A stretch of 64,000 nucleotides of DNA from positions 163,187 through 227,186 of the forward strand of contig NZ_BFAQ01000015.1 of NCBI RefSeq assembly GCF_002933855.1. The letters run 5' to 3'. The notes below the pieces were generated by a model that had not been told where the DNA came from, ran no database searches, and worked only from the letters and a program-made list of their open reading frames with translations. Position numbers and translations under genes: made by a program. The first letter of the stretch is position 1; every line of letters begins with the position of its first letter. The DNA comes from Vibrio penaeicida (lineage in GTDB: Bacteria; Pseudomonadota; Gammaproteobacteria; Enterobacterales; Vibrionaceae). This document shows positions 10,984 through 20,800 of this stretch, one piece after another.

Positions 10984-11081
10984 GTGACGTCAGGGATGCC
11001 TGTCCAATCAATCCGCCTCACGATACCACTATTCAGAAGCCACAATTTTAACGATCTTTCGTCGTTTTAGACTCTCAAAAA
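10984..11081 (+). repeat. Degenerate copy of tRNA-Leu 3' end plus terminator
   Basis: The stretch TCCGCCTCACGATACCA (11012-11028) resembles the tRNA end TCCGCCCACCGGTACCA. It is followed by ACTATTCAGAAG (tRNA copy: TTATTTAGAAAG), a decayed terminator, and then TCGTTTTAGACTCTCAAAAA, which is identical in both copies (10957 and 11062). Spacing between copies is about 105-108 bp. No complete tRNA can be formed. The rest of 11082-11286 is AT-rich with no gene recognised and presumably holds the promoter of the next gene. Confidence 0.75.
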
Positions 11082-11286
11082 CACCCACTCATTGAATTCT
11101 CTTCAAACAGCTACCGAGTAATATCCCACCTATCCCCGCTCAAGAAAATTAGCTTGTTATCAATTACCTGAATTATTTTAGTTACTCGCAAATATGGCAA
11201 TAACTGAGCCACAATCCACATGTATTAATCACATAAGTGCATAATACCCATCTTTCAAAATTGCTGATGATGGTTGTAGGGGAAAC

Positions 11287-12102
11287 ATGTCTAAGAAAAC
11301 CGATAAATTTGAAAAAGACGTTGCTGCGAGCGTAAACATTGGAGACACACTACCCAATGACTTACCTTCATGGATGAAAGATATCGGTGTAAAACCAGGA
11401 GCTAAAGTCACCTCCGTTCAAGCACAAGGTGCGATTGGTGGTAAGACAGATATCCTAATAAAGCTGTCGGATGGCTCCCCTATTAAGATTTCAGCAAAGA
11501 TGAGCAGCGCGCATTACTTTGGCAACTGGTATTCGCACAATCGAATCATTGAAGATTTTGGAGTTAGAGCTTTTAATAAGCTGACAAAAGATTGCACTCA
11601 ATGGGCAAAAGAATGGGTAAAAAGCCCTTCAGCTTCCTTTTTCGTTGGTGTCAGTATTTGTTTTGGAAAACGTTCAGGAAAAACAGCTAGAGAGTTTACC
11701 CAAGTCTTTGACTATCAGGATATTGTGAAGATAGTAGCAGGCGTAGGTAAAGGAAATTCAGTTGCTAACTGCCTATTGGTGAACAATAAAGTTCCCAGTA
11801 ACTTACTTGAGCTCATACAAAAACTTGAACCGATAAACAATGAGGTAATACAAACATTAAGCCGCAATTTTAAAGTCGTTTACCGTCCAATTAATCCAAA
11901 AACGGAAGGAAGTAACCGAGGGAAGTGTACTTATACTCAATTTCGACCAACAAAGCGCTTAAGTAAGATGACAAAAGTCGAAACCCTTAAAGATCTAACG
12001 AGACTTGGCACCTTCGAGATCGTTTTGCCGAATGGTCTAAACCACAACCGCCTAATCCAAAATTTGAGAACCTATAATATCGACATTCCCACCAAGAAAT
12101 AA
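11287..12102 (+). CDS. Putative type II restriction endonuclease (partner of the adjacent C5 methyltransferase)
   Basis: A 271-residue cytoplasmic protein I do not recognise from sequence alone. Residues 51-71 read GGKTD then a beta-strand-like stretch ending IKISAK: D55 followed 14 residues later by S69-x-K71. This fits a variant PD-(D/E)XK nuclease core. The protein is Lys-rich (consistent with DNA binding), lacks a signal peptide, and has no membrane segment. It converges with a methyltransferase gene 115 nt away, a common R-M layout. Restriction function is inferred from this context plus the weak nuclease motif. The recognition sequence is unknown, although the partner suggests a GGCC-like site. 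AGGGG lies about 6 nt before the ATG. Confidence 0.6.
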   Translation: MSKKTDKFEKDVAASVNIGDTLPNDLPSWMKDIGVKPGAKVTSVQAQGAIGGKTDILIKLSDGSPIKISAKMSSAHYFGNWYSHNRIIEDFGVRAFNKLTKDCTQWAKEWVKSPSASFFVGVSICFGKRSGKTAREFTQVFDYQDIVKIVAGVGKGNSVANCLLVNNKVPSNLLELIQKLEPINNEVIQTLSRNFKVVYRPINPKTEGSNRGKCTYTQFRPTKRLSKMTKVETLKDLTRLGTFEIVLPNGLNHNRLIQNLRTYNIDIPTKK

Positions 12103-12110
12103 CCACCGAA

Positions 12111-12147
12111 AAAAACCTCAGTATTCGGCAAGAAACTGAGGTTTTTG
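12111..12147. terminator. Bidirectional terminator between nuclease and methyltransferase
   Basis: AAAAACCTCAGT pairs with ACTGAGGTTTTT across a loop of about 11 nt. It serves the convergent pair. Confidence 0.85.
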
Positions 12148-12217
12148 TTTAGGCGGCACCAAAGGAGCGGGATCTAGCAAGAACAGTTAGACAACGAAAA
12201 GTAAACGAATGTCATGA

Positions 12218-13228
12218 TTACGTAGCTTGAGATTTACCAATCGCTCCTGCTTTAGCCAGCGCACCTTTAATGCTTTCAGCAATGGCCGCAGCAAAATTCA
12301 CCGCCACGGCATTGCCAATCATTTTGTAGCCCGCCCCAAGATCCTTGTAAATAAATTCAAAGCTGTCCGGAAAACCTTGGATTCGAGCGCATTCTCGAAC
12401 ACTTAAACGGCGATATTCGTGCCCATCCACAAAGACAAATTTGTCGGTTTCGACTTTCTGCATTTTCGGTGCACTAGGATGCAACGGTGCATGGCGTCCA
12501 CCCGCTTGAATCGTAAATGAGGGCTCATCCCAAGTACGTACTCGGTTTCGACTCATAAACATGCTTGAAAAGCCTCCCGTCATGTATTCATGATTAGGAA
12601 TTGCAACCTCTGGATTAGGCTTGGACTTTGCTATAGCAGGGACGGCTAATCCGTCTATATCTTTCAGGCAATCTTTTAAACTTGGCTTATATTCGTGTGG
12701 TTCAGGAAAATGATAATCGATATTGAGATCGGAGCGAAAGCCGATGAATATCACTCGCTTTCTATCCTGGGGAACATCGTATTCTGCAGCATTCATCAAC
12801 TTAAAATGAAGATCGTACCCTGCTTCTCGGAACGTTTCTTTTATGTTTTCGAGTGCTTGTTTATGCCTTGGCGCCAGCATCCCACTCACGTTTTCTGCTA
12901 GAAAAAATTTCGGCCTTTTATCGGTAAGAATACGAATGAACTCGTAGAACAACTGCCCGCGGTGATCGTCTATTCCACGCTTGCTGCCCGCTTCACTCCA
13001 GCTTTGGCATGGTGGACCACCAATTATGCCATCGCAGTCTGGTACTTCTTCGCTTTCAATATTAACGATACTTCGACGATCCAGCTCAGTGGATGGGTGA
13101 TTATGCTCGTACGTATCCCAGATTTGCTTATCGTACTCATTGGCGAAAGGGATGTGGAATCCCGCTTTTTCAAAGCCAAGATCTAAGCCACCAGCTCCAC
13201 TGAAAAAAGAAGCGACCGTTAATTTCAT
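12218..13228 (-). CDS. DNA (cytosine-5)-methyltransferase, HaeIII-like
   Basis: A 336-residue type II C5-methyltransferase. Motif I is [16 protein letters not shown] (SAM binding). Motif IV is [11 protein letters not shown] with catalytic Cys74. Motif VI is AENV at 111-114, motif VIII is [10 protein letters not shown], motif IX is [16 protein letters not shown], and motif X is [12 protein letters not shown]. From memory, the target-recognition region [13 protein letters not shown] with [14 protein letters not shown] is strikingly like that of M.HaeIII (GGCC). NEYDK and [15 protein letters not shown] match it as well. It would protect host DNA against the convergent nuclease. The upstream region contains a perfect palindrome that could be its operator. 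Confidence 0.93.
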   Translation of the reverse strand: MKLTVASFFSGAGGLDLGFEKAGFHIPFANEYDKQIWDTYEHNHPSTELDRRSIVNIESEEVPDCDGIIGGPPCQSWSEAGSKRGIDDHRGQLFYEFIRILTDKRPKFFLAENVSGMLAPRHKQALENIKETFREAGYDLHFKLMNAAEYDVPQDRKRVIFIGFRSDLNIDYHFPEPHEYKPSLKDCLKDIDGLAVPAIAKSKPNPEVAIPNHEYMTGGFSSMFMSRNRVRTWDEPSFTIQAGGRHAPLHPSAPKMQKVETDKFVFVDGHEYRRLSVRECARIQGFPDSFEFIYKDLGAGYKMIGNAVAVNFAAAIAESIKGALAKAGAIGKSQAT

Positions 13229-13269
13229 TGATGCACTCGTTTGGTATCGGTTATGACAAGATTAAAGCA

Positions 13270-13295
13270 TTTTACTGTACAAAACGTCAGTAAAA
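13270..13295. promoter_or_regulatory. Perfect inverted repeat upstream of the methyltransferase
   Basis: TTTTACTG (13270-13277) and CAGTAAAA (13288-13295) are separated by 10 bp, about 42 bp before the methyltransferase start. It may be an operator or promoter element for the R-M system. No controller protein gene is visible. The rest of 13229-13363 shows nothing recognisable. Confidence 0.4.
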
Positions 13296-13363
13296 AGGGC
13301 GGGGATTATACCATATACATTCATTTTTGTGAGGAACAATGGTAGGAGAGGCAAGGGTAAAAA

Positions 13364-13395
13364 CAAAAAAACGCCAATAAGTCATTGGCGCTTTT
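13364..13395 (-). terminator. Intrinsic terminator after pmbA
   Basis: GCGCCAATGACTTATTGGCG on the minus strand followed by TTTTTTT. It lies about 57 nt past the pmbA stop. Confidence 0.85.
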
Positions 13396-13452
13396 TCATA
13401 AGTATTAAGGCAAATATAAAAGCGTGGTCCTTTTCACTTAAGCCGTATGTTT

Positions 13453-14796
13453 CTACTCGCCTGCAATCTTCATGGATTCAATTAAAATAGACCCTGTTTG
13501 AATCTGAGAACGCGTTTCCACATCACTACCCACGGCAACGATTTTCTGATACATGTCCACGAGATTACCAGCAATCGTCACTTCAGATACTGGGTACTTT
13601 ATTTCCCCGTTTTCAACATAAAAACCAGCCGCGCCACGAGAATAATCGCCAGTTACAGAGTTCACACCCTGCCCCATTAGCTCGGTGACTAAAAAACCCG
13701 TACCTAACTCTTTAAGCATGGCATCAAAGCTTTGTCCCGTTGATTCTACAAACCAGTTATGAATACCACCAGCGTGCCCTGTTGGTGTCATGTTCATTTT
13801 ACGCGCGGCATAGCTCGTCAGTAGGTAAGTAGATAGAACACCATCCGTAATGATTTGTTTGTCTTGAGTAAAGACACCTTCGTTATCAAACGGGCTTGAA
13901 GCTAAGCCACGAAGCATATGCGGTTTTTCGTGAATGTTAAACCAAGATGGCAGAATCTGTTCGCCTAACTTGTCCAACAAGAATGAAGATTTTCTGTAAA
14001 GATTTCCGCCACTGATAGCCATCACAAGGTGACCAATCAAGCCAGTTGCAACATCCGCAGCAAACATAACGGGCATTTTCCCAGTTGGTAAACGCTGTGC
14101 ATCTAAACGGCTTATGGTCTTTTCAGCCGCTTTTAAGCCAACCGTTTCAGGTGACCATAAATCTTCTTTTCGGCGTGAAACAGTGTAGTTGTAATCACGC
14201 TCCATATCGCCATTTTCACCCGCACCAATCACACAACAGCTCATGCTGTGTCTGCTCGAAGCATAGCTAGCCAGTAAACCGTGGCTGTTGCCATACACTT
14301 TTAAGCCATAATGGCTATCGTAGCTTGCGCCGTCACTCTGCTTGATTTTGTCGCTGTAACTGAGTGCCGCTTCTTCGGCTGCAATAGCGAGCTTAGCCGC
14401 TTGGTCTGGTTCCGGTTCGTCTGGGTGGAAAAGATCCAAATCAGGGATGTCCTTAACCATCAATTCTTTAGGCGCAGGACCTGCACAAGGGTCTTCAGAT
14501 GTGTAGTTTGCGATATCAAGCGCTGCCATCACTGTCTGTTGAATTGCTTTTTCACTCAAATCAGATGTCGAGGCACTGCCTTTACGCTGGCCACGATACA
14601 CAGTGATGCCTAAAGCACCGTCACTATTAAATTCGACATTTTCAACTTCACACATGCGAGTTGATACGCTGATACCGGTGCTTTTGCTAATAGCGACTTC
14701 AGCAGCGTCTGCCGTTCCTGTCGCAATTTCCAATGCTTTGCTGACAGCTTCCTCTAATTCCAACTTTTGTTGTGCGATTTGCGCTTTTACGTCCAT
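13453..14796 (-). CDS. pmbA: PmbA (TldE), metalloprotease partner
   Basis: A 447-residue PmbA/TldE protein that forms a heterodimeric protease with TldD. It is needed for microcin B17 maturation and CcdA turnover in E. coli. As in the family, it lacks the HExxxH motif that TldD carries. Typical blocks are [26 protein letters not shown] and the C-terminal [20 protein letters not shown]. The open frame runs 110 codons further upstream, but that part is antisense to yjgA. The ATG at 14796 ([16 protein letters not shown]) fits the usual length of about 450. It is divergent from yjgA. Confidence 0.96.
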   Translation of the reverse strand: MDVKAQIAQQKLELEEAVSKALEIATGTADAAEVAISKSTGISVSTRMCEVENVEFNSDGALGITVYRGQRKGSASTSDLSEKAIQQTVMAALDIANYTSEDPCAGPAPKELMVKDIPDLDLFHPDEPEPDQAAKLAIAAEEAALSYSDKIKQSDGASYDSHYGLKVYGNSHGLLASYASSRHSMSCCVIGAGENGDMERDYNYTVSRRKEDLWSPETVGLKAAEKTISRLDAQRLPTGKMPVMFAADVATGLIGHLVMAISGGNLYRKSSFLLDKLGEQILPSWFNIHEKPHMLRGLASSPFDNEGVFTQDKQIITDGVLSTYLLTSYAARKMNMTPTGHAGGIHNWFVESTGQSFDAMLKELGTGFLVTELMGQGVNSVTGDYSRGAAGFYVENGEIKYPVSEVTIAGNLVDMYQKIVAVGSDVETRSQIQTGSILIESMKIAGE

Positions 14797-14917
14797 ACCG
14801 AAATAACTGTTGTTTAAGGGATTATTGATTAAGGATAACAAGGTTTTCGCTTTCGCCCCATAATTCTTGTTAAAATAAGCGATAATTGAACACTGATATC
14901 GAAGTAGGCAGACAGAA

Positions 14918-15445
14918 ATGGCACGTAAAAACCAAAAAGCGCCGTGGGAAGAGGAAGAAGAAATCATCTGGGTAAGTAAATCCGAGATGAAGCAGGATAT
15001 GGAAGAACTGCAGAAGCTAGGTGAAGAACTGGTGGAACTAAAACCGGCGGTATTGGAAAAATTTCCACTCAGTGAAGATCTGCGAGACGCCATCGCAGAC
15101 GCGCAACGTTTCAAAAATGAAGCCAAACGTCGTCAGCTTCAGTACATTGGAAAACTGATGCGTACAGAAGATCCAGAGCCTATTCAAGCCGCATTGGATA
15201 AAGTTCGCAACAAGCACTCCCAAGCCACTGCGGAATTGCATAAATTGGAGCAATTGAGAGATCGCGTTATAGAGGAAGGCGATAGCGCGATTGCGGAAGT
15301 GTTAGAGCGATTCCCATCTGCAGACAGACAGCGCTTACGTCAGCTTTCTCGTCAGGCAAAAAGGGAAAAACAAAACAACAAACCGCCAAAATCCTCTAGA
15401 GAGATTTTCCAAACTCTAAAAGTACTTTTCGAAGAGACAGAATAG
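14918..15445 (+). CDS. darP: DarP (YjgA), ribosome-associated protein
   Basis: A 175-residue highly charged, helical cytoplasmic protein of the YjgA/DUF615 family, which assists late assembly of the 50S subunit. It has an acidic start ([20 protein letters not shown]), then helical segments with [20 protein letters not shown] and [11 protein letters not shown], and a basic region [21 protein letters not shown]. It is divergent from pmbA, the arrangement seen in E. coli and Vibrio. Confidence 0.95.
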   Translation: MARKNQKAPWEEEEEIIWVSKSEMKQDMEELQKLGEELVELKPAVLEKFPLSEDLRDAIADAQRFKNEAKRRQLQYIGKLMRTEDPEPIQAALDKVRNKHSQATAELHKLEQLRDRVIEEGDSAIAEVLERFPSADRQRLRQLSRQAKREKQNNKPPKSSREIFQTLKVLFEETE

Positions 15446-15451
15446 AGACAC

Positions 15452-15481
15452 AAAAAAAAGCTGCCTAGGCAGCTTTTTTAT
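15452..15481. terminator. Bidirectional terminator darP / tldD
   Basis: AAAAAAAGCTGCC TA GGCAGCTTTTTT, a perfect palindromic stem with A and T tracts between convergent genes. Confidence 0.92.
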
Positions 15482-15556
15482 ATCTAACTGGTTTATTTCT
15501 ACAACTCGGTCACAGCAAACAAAGCAAACTGCTATCCCGAGTTCAGGTTAAGTCAT

Positions 15557-17002
15557 TTACTCTGTACCACCAACAGTGATGGAATCCAGTTTCAGTGTAG
15601 GTTGGCCGACACCCACTGGCACGCTTTGCCCAGCTTTACCACAGACACCAACACCACGATCTAAGGCAAGATCATTACCAACCATCGATACCTGCTGCAT
15701 CGCTTCAATCCCTGAACCAATAAGCGTCGCACCTTTAACTGGTCGAGTAACCTTACCGTCTTCAATCAAATACGCTTCTGACGTTGAGAATACAAATTTG
15801 CCCGAAGTAATATCTACTTGTCCCCCACCAAAGTTAGGGGCGTAAAGGCCGTTTTTCACCGTTGAGATGATTTCTTCAGGAGAATGTTCACCAGCCAGCA
15901 TGTAAGTATTGGTCATACGAGGCATTGGAAGGTGCGCGTATGATTCACGACGACCATTACCCGTTGGTGCAACCCCCATTAATTGGGCGTTGTGCTTATC
16001 TTGCATGTAGCCTTTTAACACGCCATTCTCAATAAGAGTGTTGTATTTGCCAGCGACACCTTCGTCATCAACGTTCAAAGAACCACGCAAGTCGGGCAAG
16101 GTTCCATCATCAACAATGGTGCAATGTTTTGATGTGACTTGTTCACCCACTTTGCCCGAAAACACAGAAGAAGCTTTCCGGTTAAAATCACCTTCTAATC
16201 CATGACCAACCGCTTCATGTAGAAGAACGCCCGGCCAGCCTGCCCCTAAAACAACAGGCATGGTACCAGCAGGAGCTGCGTCCGCTTCTAAGTTAACCAT
16301 AGCTTGACGAATGGCTTCATCCGCAAAATCAAAAGCACGCTTTCGACCACCTTCTTCTTGAAGGAAAAACTCATAGCCATATCGACCACCACCACCAGAA
16401 CTGCCACGCTCTCGACGATCGCCTTTCTTCGCCAATACACTGATAGACAATCGAACGAGAGGTCGAATATCCCCAGCATAAGTACCATCTGTCGCGGCTA
16501 CCAGCATCTGCTCGTAAACGCCACTGATGCTAACCGAAACTTCTTGTATCAAGGGCTCTTTAGTACGAATGTACGCATCGAGCTGCTTTAGCAACTCAAT
16601 TTTTTGCTGCTTCTGCAAACTTTCTAGCGGATTAACTGAACGGTAGAACTCCGGAGCTTGGTTGCGAGAAAACGCTTTAACTGAACCCGTTTGGCCTTGA
16701 GATGCGATACCGCGAGCTGCAATTGCACTTTGCTTTAATCCATTAAGGTCGATTTGATCGGAGTAAGCAAAACCCGTTTTCTCTCCGGTGATAGCACGAA
16801 CACCCACACCACGATCAATATTAAAAGAGCCATCTTTTATAATACTGTCTTCCAGAACCAGAGATTCATGCCAGCTCGACTGAAAGTACAGATCAGCATA
16901 ATCTACATCTCGGCTGGCAATCAGACCTAATGTCTCAGCAAGATCTTTCTCAGTGAGACCCGTAGGTGCCAGTAATTCTTGTTCAATTTGATTTATTGTC
17001 AT
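15557..17002 (-). CDS. tldD: TldD, zinc metalloprotease subunit
   Basis: A 481-residue catalytic subunit of the TldD/PmbA protease, which cleaves unfolded peptides in the cytoplasm. The zinc motif [11 protein letters not shown] (HExxxH) lies about residues 262-272. The family C-terminus includes [12 protein letters not shown] and [19 protein letters not shown]. It overlaps the nitrilase-like gene by 4 nt (ATGA), so the two are translationally coupled. It closes the mreB-to-tldD run. Its partner gene pmbA lies about 760 bp beyond it in this window. Confidence 0.97.
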   Translation of the reverse strand: MTINQIEQELLAPTGLTEKDLAETLGLIASRDVDYADLYFQSSWHESLVLEDSIIKDGSFNIDRGVGVRAITGEKTGFAYSDQIDLNGLKQSAIAARGIASQGQTGSVKAFSRNQAPEFYRSVNPLESLQKQQKIELLKQLDAYIRTKEPLIQEVSVSISGVYEQMLVAATDGTYAGDIRPLVRLSISVLAKKGDRRERGSSGGGGRYGYEFFLQEEGGRKRAFDFADEAIRQAMVNLEADAAPAGTMPVVLGAGWPGVLLHEAVGHGLEGDFNRKASSVFSGKVGEQVTSKHCTIVDDGTLPDLRGSLNVDDEGVAGKYNTLIENGVLKGYMQDKHNAQLMGVAPTGNGRRESYAHLPMPRMTNTYMLAGEHSPEEIISTVKNGLYAPNFGGGQVDITSGKFVFSTSEAYLIEDGKVTRPVKGATLIGSGIEAMQQVSMVGNDLALDRGVGVCGKAGQSVPVGVGQPTLKLDSITVGGTE

Positions 17003-17826
17003 TTGATCGGCTCTTTCTTCATTACGTTGCTAAAGCGATTGTGCTCTATCAACGGCATATTCTTTCTGATTGAGGCAAGCTGTTCTAAATCCAGCTCTAC
17101 CAATAATGTTCCTGATTCTTGTTCTAATGAAGCGATGACTTCACCCCAAGGGCTTACCACCATTGAGTGTCCCCAAGTTTCACGCCCACATGCATGTGTT
17201 CCGCCTTGGTTTACTGCGATGACAAAGCACTGAGTTTCTATGGCTCTCGCTCTTAACAGAATCTCCCAGTGCGCCTTACCGGTGACGGCAGTGAATGCGG
17301 CGGGCACAAATATAATATCCGCACCTTGGTTTCTAAGTTCGCTAAATAGAGAAGGAAATCTTAAGTCATAACAAATTGTTAGACCAAGTGTAGCAGAGGG
17401 CGTATCAACTAGCGAAATCTTGTTGCCGTAGGCAAAGGTGTCGGATTCGCGATAGTTCCCCTGTTTGTCTACGACATCCACATCAAATAGATGAAGTTTG
17501 TCGTAGTGAGCAACGCATTCACCTTTTGGGTTATAAAGCAATGACGTTGTCGTGATACCTTTGGTTTGTTGAATTGGAAAACTGCCAATATGGAGCCAGA
17601 CACCATAAGTCTGAGCTAAGTTCTGAAAAGCTTGTTGAAGCAACCCCTCCCCTAGCTTTTCGGCAACGGAGTGATACTCGTCTCGACTACCAAATACGAG
17701 TGCGTTTTCAGGGGTAGAAATCAGCTCTGCCCCCTGTTTGGCCAATGATTCAACCCCTTGCTCAATAATGTTTAAATTATGCTGAGGCAAAGCGTTTGAC
17801 GTCATTTGAATCAGTCCTACTCGCAT
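16999..17826 (-). CDS. Carbon-nitrogen hydrolase, probable deaminated-glutathione amidase
   Basis: A 275-residue nitrilase-superfamily enzyme. The Glu-Lys-Cys triad is visible: Glu40 in STPENALVF, Lys in [12 protein letters not shown], and Cys near residue 150 in [17 protein letters not shown]. The pattern is closest to NIT1-type amidases, which hydrolyse deaminated glutathione (a repair reaction). A TTG at 17847 would extend the frame, but the ATG at 17826 is preceded by AAGGAGAAGG and is preferred. It sits between yhdP and tldD, as in Vibrio and Pseudomonas. Substrate is inferred from family resemblance. Confidence 0.88.
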   Translation of the reverse strand: MRVGLIQMTSNALPQHNLNIIEQGVESLAKQGAELISTPENALVFGSRDEYHSVAEKLGEGLLQQAFQNLAQTYGVWLHIGSFPIQQTKGITTTSLLYNPKGECVAHYDKLHLFDVDVVDKQGNYRESDTFAYGNKISLVDTPSATLGLTICYDLRFPSLFSELRNQGADIIFVPAAFTAVTGKAHWEILLRARAIETQCFVIAVNQGGTHACGRETWGHSMVVSPWGEVIASLEQESGTLLVELDLEQLASIRKNMPLIEHNRFSNVMKKEPIK

Positions 17827-17863
17827 GTCCTTCTCCTTAGGTTTCAAACCTCAAACTACAAAC

Positions 17864-20800
17864 TTAGTTTTGAGAGGTGTTGTCAGGTACCGTATATTCA
17901 CCCTTACTTCTAGATATCTCCGTTACGCTTGGGTTATCCAATGCCCCTTTCACTGCATAATTTACCTTGGTAAACACTTCCACTACTGGAGATAGCGCGG
18001 TGGTTATCGCAAAAACATATATAGCGGTTTGTGGTGCCACTGCAAACGCGGTAATGACGGGAATACCTGATGTTAGATCGGGTACAAACTCTACTTCAGC
18101 ATCCACTACTTGTGTTTCTAGGTTTGCTAATCCTTTAATTGACATGCGTCCTGCTACAGCATCCATCTCAATATCATTAGTAACAAAAATACCGTTCTTC
18201 ACTTCACCAGATCCCGTAATGCTATTGAACGCCATCCCCTTATCAAACACATCACTGAAATCGAGCTGCATTTTACGAATAATGGAGTCTAAGCTGAACA
18301 GCCCAAGAAGACGCGCTGCACCACTCACATCGGATATTACACCTTTCCCTAGCTTAGAGGAGATGGTTCCATTCATAGAAGTCATTTGGGGCAACCAAGG
18401 TGCGCCATTCCATTCAAGATCTGTCTCCACGTCAAATGGCGCCTTTTGAATGCCGGAAGTAATACCGAAACGTTCCATCACTTCTGTATTGTTCTTACCA
18501 GACATCACCATTTTAAATTTAGAGCGACTTTGGTTCTCTTTGAGCATCCACCAACCGGAAGCCTTAAACTTATTGTCGCCACTTGAGAAGGAAATATTCT
18601 TCCATTCAAGACGATCGCCTTGCCTTAAAAAGTCCACATTGACCTTTCCGATCTTATAGCCTTGTAACCAAAAGTCGTCTATTGCCAACGTTAGGTTGGG
18701 TACCGCGTCATGAAATACTCGGTCAAAAGGTCGAATCAGAGGTTGGGGTTTTTCATCATCCAAAGCGAGTGGCTCAGGGTCTGTCGATTCATCGAAACCA
18801 GGGATATAGAGTTGCAGTCTATCCAGTGAAACCGTTAAATCATACGGTTCAAGGTAGCTTGCTTGACCTGATATCTCAGCCCCCTCCGCTTCCATCTTCC
18901 AGCCAAGACTCTTCTTGCGAGCGCTAAAGTTTAAATCATGCCATTCGACCCCGGCTAACGTCAGCGCTTTGCTCTCCACTTTAACGCTTTCTGGAACGGG
19001 GATTTTAGGCACATCTAATTCGCTCACTAGCGGTTGGGGACCGGTGACAGGTCCCAAAAAGAGCTCTAACCAATGATCCAGATTGAAGTTATCACGACGC
19101 ACAACCGCACTGTGACCAACAATGGGGCTTACTCGGAATGCGCCACGCCCGACCACTAGGTGAGAGGCTCCGAATTCGGGTCTTTCATTGCTAATATCAA
19201 TTTCAGCCTGATATTTAAATTCAGGAAGCTGTAAGCGTGCAGAAATGGTTTCTTGGTTACCAGAGGCTTGTAGCCTAGCACTGCCTTTCTCACCCAATGC
19301 TTTACCGAGAGGCTCTGGATATTGGCTGGCAATAAATTGAGTTTCCGCTTTCACATCAACCTGATAGGTAAAGCCGACATCGTTAATTTGCAAATCAACA
19401 TCCATACTCCACGGCGCATGACCTTGTACGCGCTTCAACCACGTTTCGCCTACATACGGCACCAATGGTTGTACGTCCCAATCCCCAAGAACATCGATAT
19501 TTACGTTGTAGTTCTTGCTCTGAGTTTGCCCTAAAAAGTCCAGAGAAATAGGCTGCCCTAAGAGTTCCGCAGATAGACCAGAGGACCGAACCACATCATT
19601 ATCAAATTCGATTAAACCAGATGCATTACTTAGCGTCATTGAGGGTGTTTTAATATCAACTTGATTATCTGGTAGTTTTGCCCAGCCCCAAGCCCGAGTA
19701 TCGCTTCCATCAAAAGGAATCTTTAGTTGAAAATCCGCATCAACCAAGCCTTTAACTTGAACGGCAGTTAAAGCGGCACCAACAGAATCAACCAAAGGTG
19801 TGGCCATCATGTAATCACGAACGGCATCACCTTTACCTCTTGCTGTGGCTTCTATTTCTATATGACCATTTTCCGACAACGACGGGATTCTTCCCGTAAT
19901 TCGACTCGCCTTCACATCCATGAGTGTCGCGCTTCGAGAATCCATAAACATGGCTTCATTTTGGAATAACAAATCAAGCTGAAGGTTCTTAAGCGGCGGC
20001 CACGCCGTGTCAAAACTAAACTGCGACTGCTTTAAATTTACCAGTGCTTGGAACATGCCATCATTGTTAGAGTATGGGAATCGATCCAAGCTGCCATACC
20101 AGAGCAACTTAGATGTGCTCGCTTTACCTGCTTGAATCGCTGTTGATAGGTAATCCGTCAATTCCGTACCTAACGCCAGAGTTGGCAGATAGCGCCACGT
20201 TTCACCTGCGTTGAAGGCATCAGCTTCGGCATAAAAAGAAAGGAATGGGCTTTTCCCTTTAGGGAAATCCAATTTAAAGGCACCTAATACTTGGAGATCA
20301 GGTGTTGCTGCTGTTACTTTGTCTGCCCATAGGCTCCAACCCCAATCACCCAGATCTTTCCATGTGATGTCCACTTGGGCTTGGCGAATTTTGAGCGGGG
20401 CTTGAAATACATCACCATAAGGCAATTCATCATCAATCAAAGAAACACGAGCATTGATCTGCTCTAGAGAACCAGACACTTGAGCACTTAGGTGATGCAA
20501 TTCAGGTAACAGCTCCCACTGTTTCATTGCTCCATCTTCAAGAATGGCAGAAAAGCGCATGCTCGACGGATCTTTGCCCATGGATACACGAATGTCTTCT
20601 ACTCTACCTCCGAGCTGAACGGTATCCAGCCACCCGTTAAGCTTATCCGACTCAGGCATCAAGTGAACGAATGGCGTTAAAGTTGCGACATTGACTTCAG
20701 ATACATTTAACTGCCAGTTTTCTTTGTTGAATTTAAATACCGCATCCAACAAGGGCCAAGGTGTATCATCTGTTCGGAGTCTAAGTGAGTGGGCATTCAC

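Noticed and set aside
14797..15126. N-terminal extension of PmbA
   Set aside because: The extension is low-complexity Ser-rich sequence antisense to darP, and the ATG at 14796 gives the family length.
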